NCBI RefSeq assembly: GCF_024138715.1
Contig: NZ_CP092074.1
Span: 744,001 to 808,000, forward strand
Length of the DNA: 64,000 nucleotides
Origin: Emticicia sp. 21SJ11W-3
GTDB taxonomy: Bacteria > Bacteroidota > Bacteroidia > Cytophagales > Spirosomataceae
Reading direction: 5' to 3'
Shown: positions 16,218-24,890 of the stretch, piece by piece
Layout: every line of letters begins with the position of its first letter
Position numbering within the stretch: position 1 is the first letter of the stretch
Position numbers and translations under genes: made by a program
Notes under the pieces: model-generated
Told to the model about the DNA's origin: nothing
Database searches by the model: none
Seen by the model: only the letters and a program-made list of their open reading frames with translations

Positions 16218-16762
16218 GTTATTAATTTAGCAGAGGGCCATTTATAGTGCTTCTGAATTTATTTTTTCAACCCGTAGTACATCAGAAATTCCAATATAAC
16301 GTTCTGTGTTTGCTATCTGGAAGAACAATTTCTTTTATGTGCCAATAACCCTTTTCATTGCTTTTGTTGGTGAAAATCGGGATAAATGAAGCATGTCTCT
16401 ACAAATGTACTACGGGTAATTTTATACTTGACTTTAAAGATACTATTGGCATTAGTAACAAAAATATAAGGTTGTACCCTGAAAACGCGAAGCGGATTTA
16501 AGAAAGGCTAATCAACTGATAAGAAAAGAAATACGGTAATTTACAGCTGATAAATTTTAATAATACCAACGCGCGTGGGTAGGAGAACAACACCTGCAAT
16601 AGTGCTCAAAAGGGCAATCTATGTTGTGTACTTTATCTTTTTTTGTAATTTCGCCCCTGAAAAAATTGCACAGGAACTTCTGATTAAAACGAAATCGATT
16701 TACAATGAGTGCAATTTAGTTTAATCCACTCACATTCATCAACAATAGAATTCTACTCAATT
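16218..16762. other. Gene-poor AT-rich gap with gene remnants and an inverted repeat
   Basis: There is no intact gene. A 13-bp perfect inverted repeat (16270-16282 with 16405-16417) flanks about 120 bases. On the plus strand two protein-like fragments in different frames abut near 16380: one hydrophobic (FFYVPITLFIAFVGENRDK) and one ending at a stop near 16500 (CTTGNFILDFKDTIGISNKN). This would fit a frameshifted relic gene. Confidence 0.35.
16624..16653 (+). promoter_or_regulatory. Bacteroidetes-type promoter upstream of the DUF4932-like gene
   Basis: TTG (16624-16626), 19 bases, then TAATTTCG (16646-16653; 5 of 6 fixed bases). It lies about 110 bases before the start codon at 16763. Confidence 0.5.
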
Positions 16763-17881
16763 ATGAGAAAAAATCTTTTTTCAATCTTAATGATTGTCAT
16801 TTCGTTCACTTCATTTGCGCAGGATAAAGTAAATTTTTCAGAGAAATTCAAAAAAGAAAATCAGGGGAAATATAAAATTGAAATCAACGAAGTAAAAGAG
16901 TTGATTAATATCATGGTTGCCATTACCAATACCGGCAAAGAAAACGATGATATGGTTCAGCAGAAAGGGCAGTATTATCAGGACCTACGTACTTATTTTA
17001 AGCCATACGAAAATGAAAAAATTATCAAGACTTTTGATTCATTAATGGTCTCCTCTATCTTCAATTATATTTTTCTTACAGGAAACGCAATTTCATATAA
17101 TTTCAAAGGGAATAAACTTGTAAAAAGTGACGTTTTCATTTTTCCGGCTACCGGCGTGGCCAATATGAAAATTGATGAAAATCCGATTACCAGGTATAGA
17201 AAGGATATAGAAGATTTTGCAAAAAAATCTAAATTCAGAAAATTCTATTCTAATCATCAGCCATTTTATGCAGGAATTATTTCTGACTATGAAAAAAATG
17301 CTAATCTCGGAAGACAATGGAAATGGTTAGAAAATAATTTTGAAACAAAAAAAGACAGTTACATTATATTGTGCTCTCCGTTAATAAACGGATTGAATTA
17401 TACGGGACAATTTGACAACAATAATTTTTCGTTGATTCACATGAATCTACCACCTGTTGATAATTATCCGAATCTTACACCTCTTGAAAACGAGTTGCTG
17501 AACACCAGGGTCATGTTTACTGAAATTGACCATAATTACGTTCATGCCCCGACAGAGGCTAACAAAGACCTTATCAATAAAATTTTTGCAGACCGAAAAA
17601 CCTGGGTAGATGAAAAAGTGGAAGGAATATTTGCTTATCCTAAGCCTGTTAGTGTTTTTAATGAATATATGACTTATGGTGTTTATGTGCTTTATTGCAA
17701 AGACCAGTATGACCAAGCCACCTTTGAAAAGGTTAACAAAGATATTATTTCAATAATGACTGAAAGGGGTTTTACAAAAATGAAATTATTCTCGGAAAAT
17801 CTTCTTAAAATCCGTCAGGCGTATCCGAAAGAAAAGATTGATAAGTGGTATCCCGAATTTATAAAGCTGTTTGCTGAGTAA
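16763..17881 (+). CDS. Secreted DUF4932-like protein, possible metalloprotease
   Basis: 372 aa from the ATG at 16763, chosen because it begins a standard signal peptide ending TSFAQ; the frame is open upstream to 16709. It resembles DUF4932 proteins of Bacteroidota. A motif FTEIDHNYVHAPTEA (about 255-270) has the ExxH spacing seen in inverted-zincin-like sites, and a downstream FNEYMTYGVY could supply a further Glu. A metalloprotease role is inference only. Low GC and Lys/Asn-rich like the preceding region. Confidence 0.78.
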   Translation: MRKNLFSILMIVISFTSFAQDKVNFSEKFKKENQGKYKIEINEVKELINIMVAITNTGKENDDMVQQKGQYYQDLRTYFKPYENEKIIKTFDSLMVSSIFNYIFLTGNAISYNFKGNKLVKSDVFIFPATGVANMKIDENPITRYRKDIEDFAKKSKFRKFYSNHQPFYAGIISDYEKNANLGRQWKWLENNFETKKDSYIILCSPLINGLNYTGQFDNNNFSLIHMNLPPVDNYPNLTPLENELLNTRVMFTEIDHNYVHAPTEANKDLINKIFADRKTWVDEKVEGIFAYPKPVSVFNEYMTYGVYVLYCKDQYDQATFEKVNKDIISIMTERGFTKMKLFSENLLKIRQAYPKEKIDKWYPEFIKLFAE

Positions 17882-17907
17882 ATTACAAGGCACTGTTTTT
17901 AACAAAA

Positions 17908-17960
17908 GAAGATAGTTTTCTTGTAAGCCACATAGTGTTTGGCTAGAGAAAACTATCTTC
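17908..17960. terminator. Large hairpin between the DUF4932-like gene and the patB operon
   Basis: A perfect 14-bp inverted repeat (17908-17921 with 17947-17960) with an inner 5-bp stem (AGCCA/TGGCT). It lies between convergent genes and probably serves both. A second small hairpin (CTGCCTG/CAGGCAG, 17977-18006) follows on the side of the minus-strand operon. Confidence 0.65.
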
Positions 17961-18013
17961 AACAGCAGTTTAATAGCTGCCTGCCTTACCAGTTCAATTG
18001 TCAGGCAGATTGC

Positions 18014-19159
18014 CTATTTTCTTTCCAGAACTCGCTTCATTCGTTCTACAGCCTCTACCAGCCGGCTCATTTGTGTGCCGAAATTAAGACGGATGAAACC
18101 TTTGCCGTCAAAAAAGAATTCACCTTCCGAAATACCAACCCCGGCATCTTCCAGTTTTTGAGCCAGATTTTCAATCCCGCTCTCGCGTACATCTATCCAG
18201 GCCAGGTAAGTGGCCTCTAAAGGCAGCATTTTAAAGCCCTTGAAGGCATTCATTTCTTTCAGAATATACGCATAGTTTTTGCGCAGATAAGCCAGCAATT
18301 GCTGGTGCCAGTCGGCGCTGTCGCGGTATGCTGCCAGTGCAGCTTCATAGCCGTAGGCAGACACCATAGGTTCAAGAATATATCTTAAATCAGCATATCT
18401 GGCTCGTAATTTATCGTCAGGAATAACCGCAAAAGAGCAGCCTAGACCTGCAATATTGAAGGTTTTGCTGGGAGCCAGTAAGGTAACTGTGTTCTTTGCA
18501 ATTTCCGGACTAAGCGTGGCAATTGAAATATGCCTTTTGGTTTCGTCCAGTATCAGATCGCAATGAATTTCATCTGCGCAAATCACTATATTGTTCGCTA
18601 CGCAAATATCTGCCAGTGTTTGCAGTTCTTCTTTAGAAAAAACCGTACCGCCCGGGTTATAAGGATTACACAACATAAATATCCGGGTGCGCGGAGTAAT
18701 GGCTGCCTTTATGGCTTCAAAATCAAACGTCCATCGGTTATTTTCTTCTTTCAAGGGTACTTTTACCAGTTTTTTACGGGCAGCAACGGGCGCTTTCATG
18801 AATGGCCCGTAAACGGGTACAGTGGTTATAACCTCGTCGTCGTCATTACCTACGCTCATACAGGTCAGTGTCAGGCCGGGTACCATTCCGGGCAGCCATA
18901 CCAGCCATTCTTTAGGCACTTTCCAGTTATGCCGTTCTTCCAGTCGTTTCAGAGTTACCTCCACCAGCTCGTCTGGTATCTGCCAATAGCCAATTACTCC
19001 TTCTCTGGTTACTTTATCAAGCGCTTGTAATATGGCCGGCGACGCCTTGAAGTCCATATCTGCCACCCATAGAGGTATAATGTCTTTTCCCGCATATTTT
19101 TTCCACTTGGCGCTGTCTGTTTGTGTGCGGTCAATTAGTTCGTCGAAATCGTAGGTCAT
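18014..19159 (-). CDS. MalY/PatB-family pyridoxal-phosphate C-S lyase
   Basis: 381 aa, fold-type I aminotransferase family. The N-terminal IIPLWVADMDFKASPAIL is the hallmark of MalY/PatB cystathionine beta-lyases. The PLP-binding Lys is in LLAPSKTFNIAGLG, with NPYNPGG and CADEIHCDL around the cofactor. It would cleave cystathionine or cysteine conjugates to homocysteine/thiol, pyruvate and ammonia in the cytosol. It is the last gene of a three-gene operon after the MTA/SAH nucleosidase (8-base gap), which suggests sulfur salvage downstream of S-adenosylmethionine by-products. Confidence 0.92.
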   Translation of the reverse strand: MTYDFDELIDRTQTDSAKWKKYAGKDIIPLWVADMDFKASPAILQALDKVTREGVIGYWQIPDELVEVTLKRLEERHNWKVPKEWLVWLPGMVPGLTLTCMSVGNDDDEVITTVPVYGPFMKAPVAARKKLVKVPLKEENNRWTFDFEAIKAAITPRTRIFMLCNPYNPGGTVFSKEELQTLADICVANNIVICADEIHCDLILDETKRHISIATLSPEIAKNTVTLLAPSKTFNIAGLGCSFAVIPDDKLRARYADLRYILEPMVSAYGYEAALAAYRDSADWHQQLLAYLRKNYAYILKEMNAFKGFKMLPLEATYLAWIDVRESGIENLAQKLEDAGVGISEGEFFFDGKGFIRLNFGTQMSRLVEAVERMKRVLERK

Positions 19160-19166
19160 GTAATAT

Positions 19167-19979
19167 TTATAATTTTTTTAATATCTCCTTTACCAGGGTT
19201 GCCGAATTGTCGGAGGCAATTTTTTTAAAGGTCTGAAAGTCTACCGATGCTTTTTCATTGGCTTTATCACTGATGCTTCTGATAATCAGAAACGGGATAT
19301 TCTGCTGATAACAAACCTGTGCTACTGCAGCACCTTCCATTTCGGTGGCATCGGCCTGTAAGGTTTTCTTAAAAAGGCTTACTGCCGTGCTTGAAGTAAC
19401 AAAGGTGTCTCCTGTTACAATAGTTCCCACCGATACCGTTGGTTGTGGGCTATCTGTTGAGATTTTAAGTAAGCGGATATCTCCTGATGCCTGTATGGCT
19501 TTAGAAACCAATAACGAGTCAGAGGAAAAATAGACCGGGTTCAACTGCTTGGTTATCGGGTTGCGTGTGGCATTGGTGCTTAAGCCTTCATTGGTTAACC
19601 GGCCGTAATCATGGTAAGTCAGACGATTACCAATGACAATGTCGCCCTGATTAAGGTTTTCGCTAATTCCCCCGGCAATACCCGTAAAAATAATCGATTG
19701 CGGACGAAACTCTCTGATTATCAAAGTAGTAACAACGGCTGCATTTACTTTTCCGATGCCTGTTTCGGTAAGAATTACCTTTTTGCCGTTTAGTTTTCCG
19801 GTTTTAAACTGAAAGCCGAGTATATTCTTTGTACGAACCCGCGTCAATTGCGATTCCAGCAATTGAATCTCCTCAGGCATGGCGCCCAGAATGGCAATTT
19901 TTTGCGCTACCGCCAACTGAGGGGCACAAATGCTGAGAAAAGCAGTAAGCAATAGTAAATAAACAGAACTCTTTTTCAT
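19167..19979 (-). CDS. 5'-methylthioadenosine/S-adenosylhomocysteine nucleosidase with signal peptide
   Basis: 270 aa from the Met at 19979. The first 26 residues form a Sec signal peptide (KKSSVYLLLLTAFLSICAP, cleavage near AVAQ). The enzyme body is complete: AILGAMPEEIQLLE, TGIGKVNAAVVTTLI, TGIAGG, catalytic TEMEGAAVAQV, and the acid in SISDKAN. The reaction hydrolyses MTA or SAH to adenine and a thio-ribose. Most MTANs are cytosolic, so this copy appears to work in the periplasm. The purine permease gene lies 12 bases upstream in the same operon and could import the adenine released. Confidence 0.92.
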   Translation of the reverse strand: MKKSSVYLLLLTAFLSICAPQLAVAQKIAILGAMPEEIQLLESQLTRVRTKNILGFQFKTGKLNGKKVILTETGIGKVNAAVVTTLIIREFRPQSIIFTGIAGGISENLNQGDIVIGNRLTYHDYGRLTNEGLSTNATRNPITKQLNPVYFSSDSLLVSKAIQASGDIRLLKISTDSPQPTVSVGTIVTGDTFVTSSTAVSLFKKTLQADATEMEGAAVAQVCYQQNIPFLIIRSISDKANEKASVDFQTFKKIASDNSATLVKEILKKL

Positions 19980-19990
19980 TTTATGCGGTA

Positions 19991-21298
19991 TTAATGACCC
20001 AGATACAAGGCCCAAAGTGCGAAAATATCTATTATTATTAATGTATACGAAACTTCCTTCGACTTTCCGGTAATCAGCTTAATGATGGTCCATGACAGAA
20101 ACCCCCAGATGATTCCCTGCGTAATAGAGTATGTGAAAGGAATCAGTACCATAGCCAGAAAGGCAGGAATAGCATCATCAAGTTTATCCCAGTTTATTTT
20201 AATAATGGGTTTTATCATTAAAACACCGACTATTATCAGCGCAGGAGCCGTAGCAATGGCCGGAATGATGCTAAGCAGAGGAGACAAAAACATGAAGGGC
20301 AAAAACAGTATGCCGGCAGTTATGGCGGTTATACCCGTGCGCCCTCCCTGGCTGATACCCACGGCAGATTCAATATAAGCCGTACCCGGGCTTGTGCCTA
20401 GTAGCCCACCCAGTGTGGTAGCCACTGCATCTGTTAATAATGATTGTTTAATATTGCGGGGTTCTCCATCTGCGTCGTATAAATCAGCAGCTTCGGCTAC
20501 TCCTACAAAGGTAGAGAGGCTATCGAACAAATCGGTGAAAACAAAAGCAAATATGACCGGTATGAGGCTTATTTTCAGTGAATTAATTATGTCTAGCTGA
20601 AATAATAAACTGAAATCAGGCGCAGCAAATACTCCCTGCCAGGTTACCAGTGTCGCCTGCCCGAAATTAATGGCTGAGGCATCGCCCCACCAACGGCCTA
20701 CAGGTATGGCCAGCAGGGTGGTAGCAAGAATACCCATAATAATGCCGCCCTGCACACGCTTTACCAGTAAAACCATGGTAATGGCAAGGCCTGTCAGAAA
20801 AGTGATAATGATAGGGTTGTGCAGGTTAGTGATGCCAATGATGGTGGCTGGATTGGGTACAATAAATTTGGCATTGGCAAAGCCAATAAGTGTAATGAAC
20901 AGCCCTATACCTGCCGAAATGGCATAGCGCAAAGGTTTGGGAATAGCCTTAACAATTTGAGACCTGATATTGAAAACTGATAAAAACAAAAACAGTACAC
21001 CTGCCCAGAAAACCGCCCCCAGTGCCACCTGATACGAAATACCCATGCCTTTTACGGCTGTAAAGGTAAAAAAGGCATTCATGCCCATTCCGGGCGCTAC
21101 CACAATGGGGTTTCGGGCATAGATACCCATCATCAGGCTACAGAAAAACGAGAGCAGAACCGTGGCAGTAAGCACACCGTTAAACGGCATACCGGCCTGG
21201 CTCAGAATAGCCGGGTTTACCACAATGATATACATAGTTGCCAGAAAAGTAGAAACACCGGCGAGGATTTCGGTTTTGAGCTGAGGTTTCGTAGGCAT
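19991..21298 (-). CDS. AzgA-type NCS2 purine (adenine/guanine/hypoxanthine) permease
   Basis: 435 aa, about 12-14 membrane helices. Family markers: FLATMYIIVVNPAILSQAGM, VVAPGMGMNAFFTFTAV and LGTSPGTAYIESAVGISQGG. This places it in the AzgA/GhxP branch of proton symporters for adenine, guanine or hypoxanthine in the inner membrane. It is the first gene of the operon with the exported MTA/SAH nucleosidase and PatB lyase, so adenine is the likely substrate. The start is divergent from the oxidoreductase at 21384, 82 bases away. Confidence 0.93.
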   Translation of the reverse strand: MPTKPQLKTEILAGVSTFLATMYIIVVNPAILSQAGMPFNGVLTATVLLSFFCSLMMGIYARNPIVVAPGMGMNAFFTFTAVKGMGISYQVALGAVFWAGVLFLFLSVFNIRSQIVKAIPKPLRYAISAGIGLFITLIGFANAKFIVPNPATIIGITNLHNPIIITFLTGLAITMVLLVKRVQGGIIMGILATTLLAIPVGRWWGDASAINFGQATLVTWQGVFAAPDFSLLFQLDIINSLKISLIPVIFAFVFTDLFDSLSTFVGVAEAADLYDADGEPRNIKQSLLTDAVATTLGGLLGTSPGTAYIESAVGISQGGRTGITAITAGILFLPFMFLSPLLSIIPAIATAPALIIVGVLMIKPIIKINWDKLDDAIPAFLAMVLIPFTYSITQGIIWGFLSWTIIKLITGKSKEVSYTLIIIDIFALWALYLGH

Positions 21299-21320
21299 TG
21301 TGCAATCTTTTATAAATTGT

Positions 21321-21352
21321 TTTGCAAGATAAAGCGATAAAACTTAATTTTC
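21321..21352 (+). promoter_or_regulatory. Bacteroidetes-type promoter for the Gfo/Idh/MocA gene
   Basis: TTG (21322-21324), 20 bases, then TAATTTTC (21345-21352; 5 of 6 fixed bases), ending 31 bases before the start codon. Confidence 0.5.
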
Positions 21353-21383
21353 TGAAATTCTATTCAAAACACTTAATTAAATG

Positions 21384-22676
21384 ATGAATCGTAAAGAATT
21401 TATTCGCACTTCTGCATTGGCAACGGGGGCGCTTGTCTCCCGTCCGCTTATAACTTATGCCTCACAGGCCAGATATAAAACGGCTTTGATTGGCTCAGGA
21501 TGGTGGGGAACCAACATCGTTAGAGAGGCTATCAAATCAGGCGAATGCCAGATTGTAGCCATTTGTGACGTAGACGACAAACAAATTAAGCAATGCCTGG
21601 GTGAAATAGGGAAACTGACCAACGACCAACCTAAGATTTACAAAAACTATCAGGAACTTTTGCAAAAAGAGAAACCTGAAATTGTAATAAATGCCACACC
21701 CGACCACTGGCATGCGCTGATAGCCATTGATGCCATGAAAGCCGGTGCGCACGTGTATCTGGAAAAACCTATCGGGCATACCATCAATGAGGGTAAGGCC
21801 ATTGTAAAAACTGCCCGCGATACACAGAGAATCTGCATTACAGGGTTTCACCGTCGGTATTCGCCACATAACGTGAGCGGGCAAGAGTTTCTGAAGTCGG
21901 GTAAGGTAGGTAAAATAAAAGAAGTGCGTGCTTTTGTAACCTATGGCTTTGGCCAGGGTAAAATGATACCTGACGAGCCAACCCCAGCCGGTATTGACTG
22001 GAACATGTGGTGTGGCCCGGCACCTCTGGTGCCGTATAATCCGGCCATACATCCGCGCAGTTGGCGAAACCACGTTGAGTTTGCCAACGGCACCGTAGGC
22101 GACTGGGGCCCACACTGGTTTGACCAGATATTGTGGTGGACAGACGAAATTGGCCCGAAGAAAGTGTTTTCAATAGCCACAGATAAGTTCAATACAAACA
22201 ATAACAATGCCCCTGAAAGCCAGATAGTAGTGTATGATTTTGAGGACTTTACCTGCACCTGGGAGCACAGCACTTTGAACGGTAGACCGACCTCAAAAAG
22301 TGAAAATGTGGGTGTGTATTTTCATGGAACCGAAGGTACCTTTCACATGGGATGGATGAGCGGCTGGACGTTTTATCCGCGTGATACCCGAAAAGAGGTG
22401 ATTCATCAGAATCCGGTGCTGAATATGCCTGACCAACAGAACATAGACCTGGTTTTTGCCGATTTGCTAAAGTCAATTAAAAGTAAAGAACTGCCATTTG
22501 CTGATATTCTGAAAGGCCACAGAGCTACCAACATGAGCTTATTGGGAATGGCGGCTTTGAAGGCAGGTAAAAGCCTTGAATGGGATGCCCGCAAAGAGGT
22601 ATTCACTAACGACACGGCTGCCAACAAGTATCTGAGCCGCCAGTATAGAAATGGCTGGGTGTATCCGAAAGCCTGA
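21384..22676 (+). CDS. Gfo/Idh/MocA-family oxidoreductase with export signal
   Basis: 430 aa; two adjacent ATGs (21381, 21384) are equivalent. The N-terminus NRKEFIRTSALATGALVS is a Tat-like signal with Arg-Lys in place of Arg-Arg. The Rossmann domain follows (TALIGSGWWGTNIVREA) with EKPIGHTINEGKAIV as the family's catalytic EKP motif. Relatives oxidise or reduce sugars with NAD(P), often bound tightly and exported by Tat. A role in periplasmic keto-sugar chemistry is plausible and would fit the GMC and TIM-barrel enzymes at 53-58 kb. Monocistronic with a terminator. Confidence 0.9.
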   Translation: MNRKEFIRTSALATGALVSRPLITYASQARYKTALIGSGWWGTNIVREAIKSGECQIVAICDVDDKQIKQCLGEIGKLTNDQPKIYKNYQELLQKEKPEIVINATPDHWHALIAIDAMKAGAHVYLEKPIGHTINEGKAIVKTARDTQRICITGFHRRYSPHNVSGQEFLKSGKVGKIKEVRAFVTYGFGQGKMIPDEPTPAGIDWNMWCGPAPLVPYNPAIHPRSWRNHVEFANGTVGDWGPHWFDQILWWTDEIGPKKVFSIATDKFNTNNNNAPESQIVVYDFEDFTCTWEHSTLNGRPTSKSENVGVYFHGTEGTFHMGWMSGWTFYPRDTRKEVIHQNPVLNMPDQQNIDLVFADLLKSIKSKELPFADILKGHRATNMSLLGMAALKAGKSLEWDARKEVFTNDTAANKYLSRQYRNGWVYPKA

Positions 22677-22703
22677 TAATAGCGATTCTAAAAATTTTTA
22701 TTA

Positions 22704-22746
22704 ACAAGAGGCAAGTCTGTTATCAGGCATGCCTCTTGTGTTTTTA
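22704..22746 (+). terminator. Terminator after the Gfo/Idh/MocA gene
   Basis: A 10-bp stem (22704-22713 with 22730-22739) with a 16-nt loop, then GTTTTT. Confidence 0.8.
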
Positions 22747-22815
22747 ATACCTCTTTTTCTATCAGGTAAATTCAGGACCTGTTCCTGCTTTTCGTGCTGC
22801 TCATCATTTATTCTA

Positions 22816-22847
22816 TTGTTTTAAACTAAATTATAGGCGTAATTTAG
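22816..22847 (+). promoter_or_regulatory. Bacteroidetes-type promoter for the PH-AAA+ gene
   Basis: TTG (22816-22818), 21 bases, then TAATTTAG (22840-22847; 5 of 6 fixed bases), 23 bases before the start codon. Confidence 0.5.
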
Positions 22848-22869
22848 ACCAACAAATTATCTGAATGAA

Positions 22870-24273
22870 ATGCCGACCTACGGACAAATCAAGCGACAAA
22901 TAGATTTAAACCCTTTTGCTATTCTCATGCTCCGCAATGAATTAAAGGCGCTGCCTGAGATTATTATGGAAGACGAATACATTGATGCCTCTGTACATGG
23001 CTACTGGAATAACCGCCATGCCCTGTTACTGGCTACCACGCAAAGAATTTTGCTGGTTGACAGCGACACACAAGGTGATGTGGAAGTTATAGAATTTCCT
23101 TACGATAACACTGTTACCGTGCGTTGCCCCACACCCGACTCGGTGGTGTTTGGAACCGAAACCAGAAAAATAAGGATTGATAACACCATTGAAGAATATA
23201 TAGCAGCTTTTTATAAGGTGGTGAATGACAGGTTGGATGGCAAAGAACCACAGATTTACCGTGAGCGTGATATTTACTCAAAGGTTAGCAAAGAGCAGCA
23301 GGATTATCCGGAGCAACCACAACAGGAGCAAGGCAGTAATCCTTTCCATGTGCTTTTAAAAGGGCTGGATGGTATCACTAAAATGATTAATCCGGATGTG
23401 CGGGTGAGTCAGTCTGATAAAACGGCTGAGAAGCCTACTGCCCACAGCCAGCCTGCCGAACCCGAAAAAACTCTGGACGAATTGCTGGCAGAACTGAATG
23501 CACTGATTGGCTTGCAGGATGTAAAAGATGAAGTTAGCAGCCTTGTGAATGTGCTGAAGGTTGAAAAAATAAGAAAAGAACAGGGTATAAAAGTGCCTGA
23601 GCGCTCGTTACACATGGTTTTTCATGGCAACCCCGGCACGGGTAAAACCACCATTGCCCGTTTACTGGCCAGAATTTTCAAGGCTTTGGGCGTTTTAAGC
23701 AAAGGGCATTTGTATGAAACCGACCGTAGCGGATTAGTGGCTGGATATACAGGGCAGACGTCGCTGAAAACAATGGAGGTTTGCCAGAAATCGAAAGGTG
23801 GTATTTTGTTTATTGATGAGGCTTACGCTTTGAATACCGACGATACCTATGGCCCCGAGGCGGTAAACACCATTGTGAAGTTTATGGAAGATCACCGCCA
23901 CGATTTTGTGGTAATTGTAGCCGGATATGAAGAGAAAATGACCGAATTTATTAATTCAAATCCCGGGCTGCATTCCAGATTCAATAAGTACATCGGCTTT
24001 AAAGACTACACGCCAGAAGAGATTTTAGAAATATTTCTGATACAGGCACAGAAAGTGCAGTTGACCGTTGAAGAGGCCGCCAGAAAAAAAGCTTACAAGC
24101 TTTTCAAGAAGCTGTATGAAGGCCGCGATGCCTCGTTTGGAAATGGCCGCCTGGCCCGGAATGTCTTTGAAAAAACCTATGAAAAGCAAGCCAACAGGCT
24201 TGTAAAAGAGGGTGTTGAAATTGCCGACATAAGCCTGATAAAAGAGGCAGATATACCCGTGATAGAAGATTAA
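22870..24273 (+). CDS. CbxX/CfxQ-type AAA+ ATPase with N-terminal PH-like domain
   Basis: 467 aa, cytosolic. Residues 1-125 form a beta-rich domain (GYWNNRHALLLATTQRILLV, VIEFPYDNTVTV) that looks like the bacterial PH/YokE-like fold. A low-complexity linker follows (about 130-195). The AAA+ module has Walker A GNPGTGKTT (about 252), Walker B GGILFIDEAYAL (about 312), sensor and Arg-finger regions (VIVAGYEEKMTEF, NPGLHSRFN) and a helical lid. CbxX/CfxQ/SpoVK-type ATPases remodel partner proteins such as inhibited Rubisco. No Rubisco is present here. The next gene, 107 bases downstream, may be its partner. Confidence 0.88.
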   Translation: MPTYGQIKRQIDLNPFAILMLRNELKALPEIIMEDEYIDASVHGYWNNRHALLLATTQRILLVDSDTQGDVEVIEFPYDNTVTVRCPTPDSVVFGTETRKIRIDNTIEEYIAAFYKVVNDRLDGKEPQIYRERDIYSKVSKEQQDYPEQPQQEQGSNPFHVLLKGLDGITKMINPDVRVSQSDKTAEKPTAHSQPAEPEKTLDELLAELNALIGLQDVKDEVSSLVNVLKVEKIRKEQGIKVPERSLHMVFHGNPGTGKTTIARLLARIFKALGVLSKGHLYETDRSGLVAGYTGQTSLKTMEVCQKSKGGILFIDEAYALNTDDTYGPEAVNTIVKFMEDHRHDFVVIVAGYEEKMTEFINSNPGLHSRFNKYIGFKDYTPEEILEIFLIQAQKVQLTVEEAARKKAYKLFKKLYEGRDASFGNGRLARNVFEKTYEKQANRLVKEGVEIADISLIKEADIPVIED

Positions 24274-24380
24274 CCACATCCTTCAAAAAGACCTGTTATC
24301 CATAGGGTAGTCCGTCTTTATAAATTTAATAGATTTTGTCAGGTTAAAGTATATTTTTACCTTATAAATACAGAGATAAG

Positions 24381-24866
24381 ATGAGAAACACGTTCAACTA
24401 CATAAAAAAGGCACTGGATAATAAAATTGGAATTCTTGAAAGAGAAACAGAGGTAGGCTTTGTACAATTTGGCAATTTCAAGACAGATGTGGCCGGGGTT
24501 TTTAAAGATAAGAAATACCTCTTCAAAAAGAAGAGCTTCTGGAGCTCAAACTACGTTATTTACCGCGACGATAACCAGCAATTGATTGGTGAGGTGATTT
24601 TTTCGAACTGGAAGCGCAAAGCTGAAATTAGCCTGGCTAATGGTGAAAAGTTTGTGATGCAGTCTAAAAATTTCTGGAGTACTCAATGGAGCCTTGATGA
24701 TACCAACCGAGAGGTGGTAGATTTTGTGCAGACCAGAAACTTCTGGACAAATGAAGGAACTATAACAGCAGACGTGAAAGACAACGAAAAAATGGGGCTG
24801 CTGGTGCTGTTGAGCACTTTTGTGAACTTCGTTTATAAAAGAAGAGCTGCAGAAGCTGCGAGTTAA
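24381..24866 (+). CDS. Small beta-rich protein with three FW motifs, tubby/LURP-like appearance
   Basis: 161 aa, no signal peptide. Three spaced copies of a K-x-FW-S/T motif (Phe-Trp at 53-54, 98-99, 121-122: KKSFWSSNY, SKNFWSTQW, TRNFWTNEG) alternate with beta strands (YVIYRDDNQQLIGEVIFS, VDFVQ). This recalls the repeating barrel strands of tubby C-terminal/LURP-one/scramblase-like domains. The last 25 residues include a hydrophobic segment (GLLVLLSTFVNFVYKRR) that could sit in the inner membrane. Function unknown. It follows the PH-AAA+ gene on the same strand and may belong with it. Confidence 0.78.
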   Translation: MRNTFNYIKKALDNKIGILERETEVGFVQFGNFKTDVAGVFKDKKYLFKKKSFWSSNYVIYRDDNQQLIGEVIFSNWKRKAEISLANGEKFVMQSKNFWSTQWSLDDTNREVVDFVQTRNFWTNEGTITADVKDNEKMGLLVLLSTFVNFVYKRRAAEAAS

Positions 24867-24890
24867 GTTAGAATCCGGACGAGCATTCTG

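Noticed and set aside
16270-16417. Insertion sequence ends
   Set aside because: The 13-bp inverted repeat encloses only about 120 bases, has no transposase, and no target-site duplication is evident.
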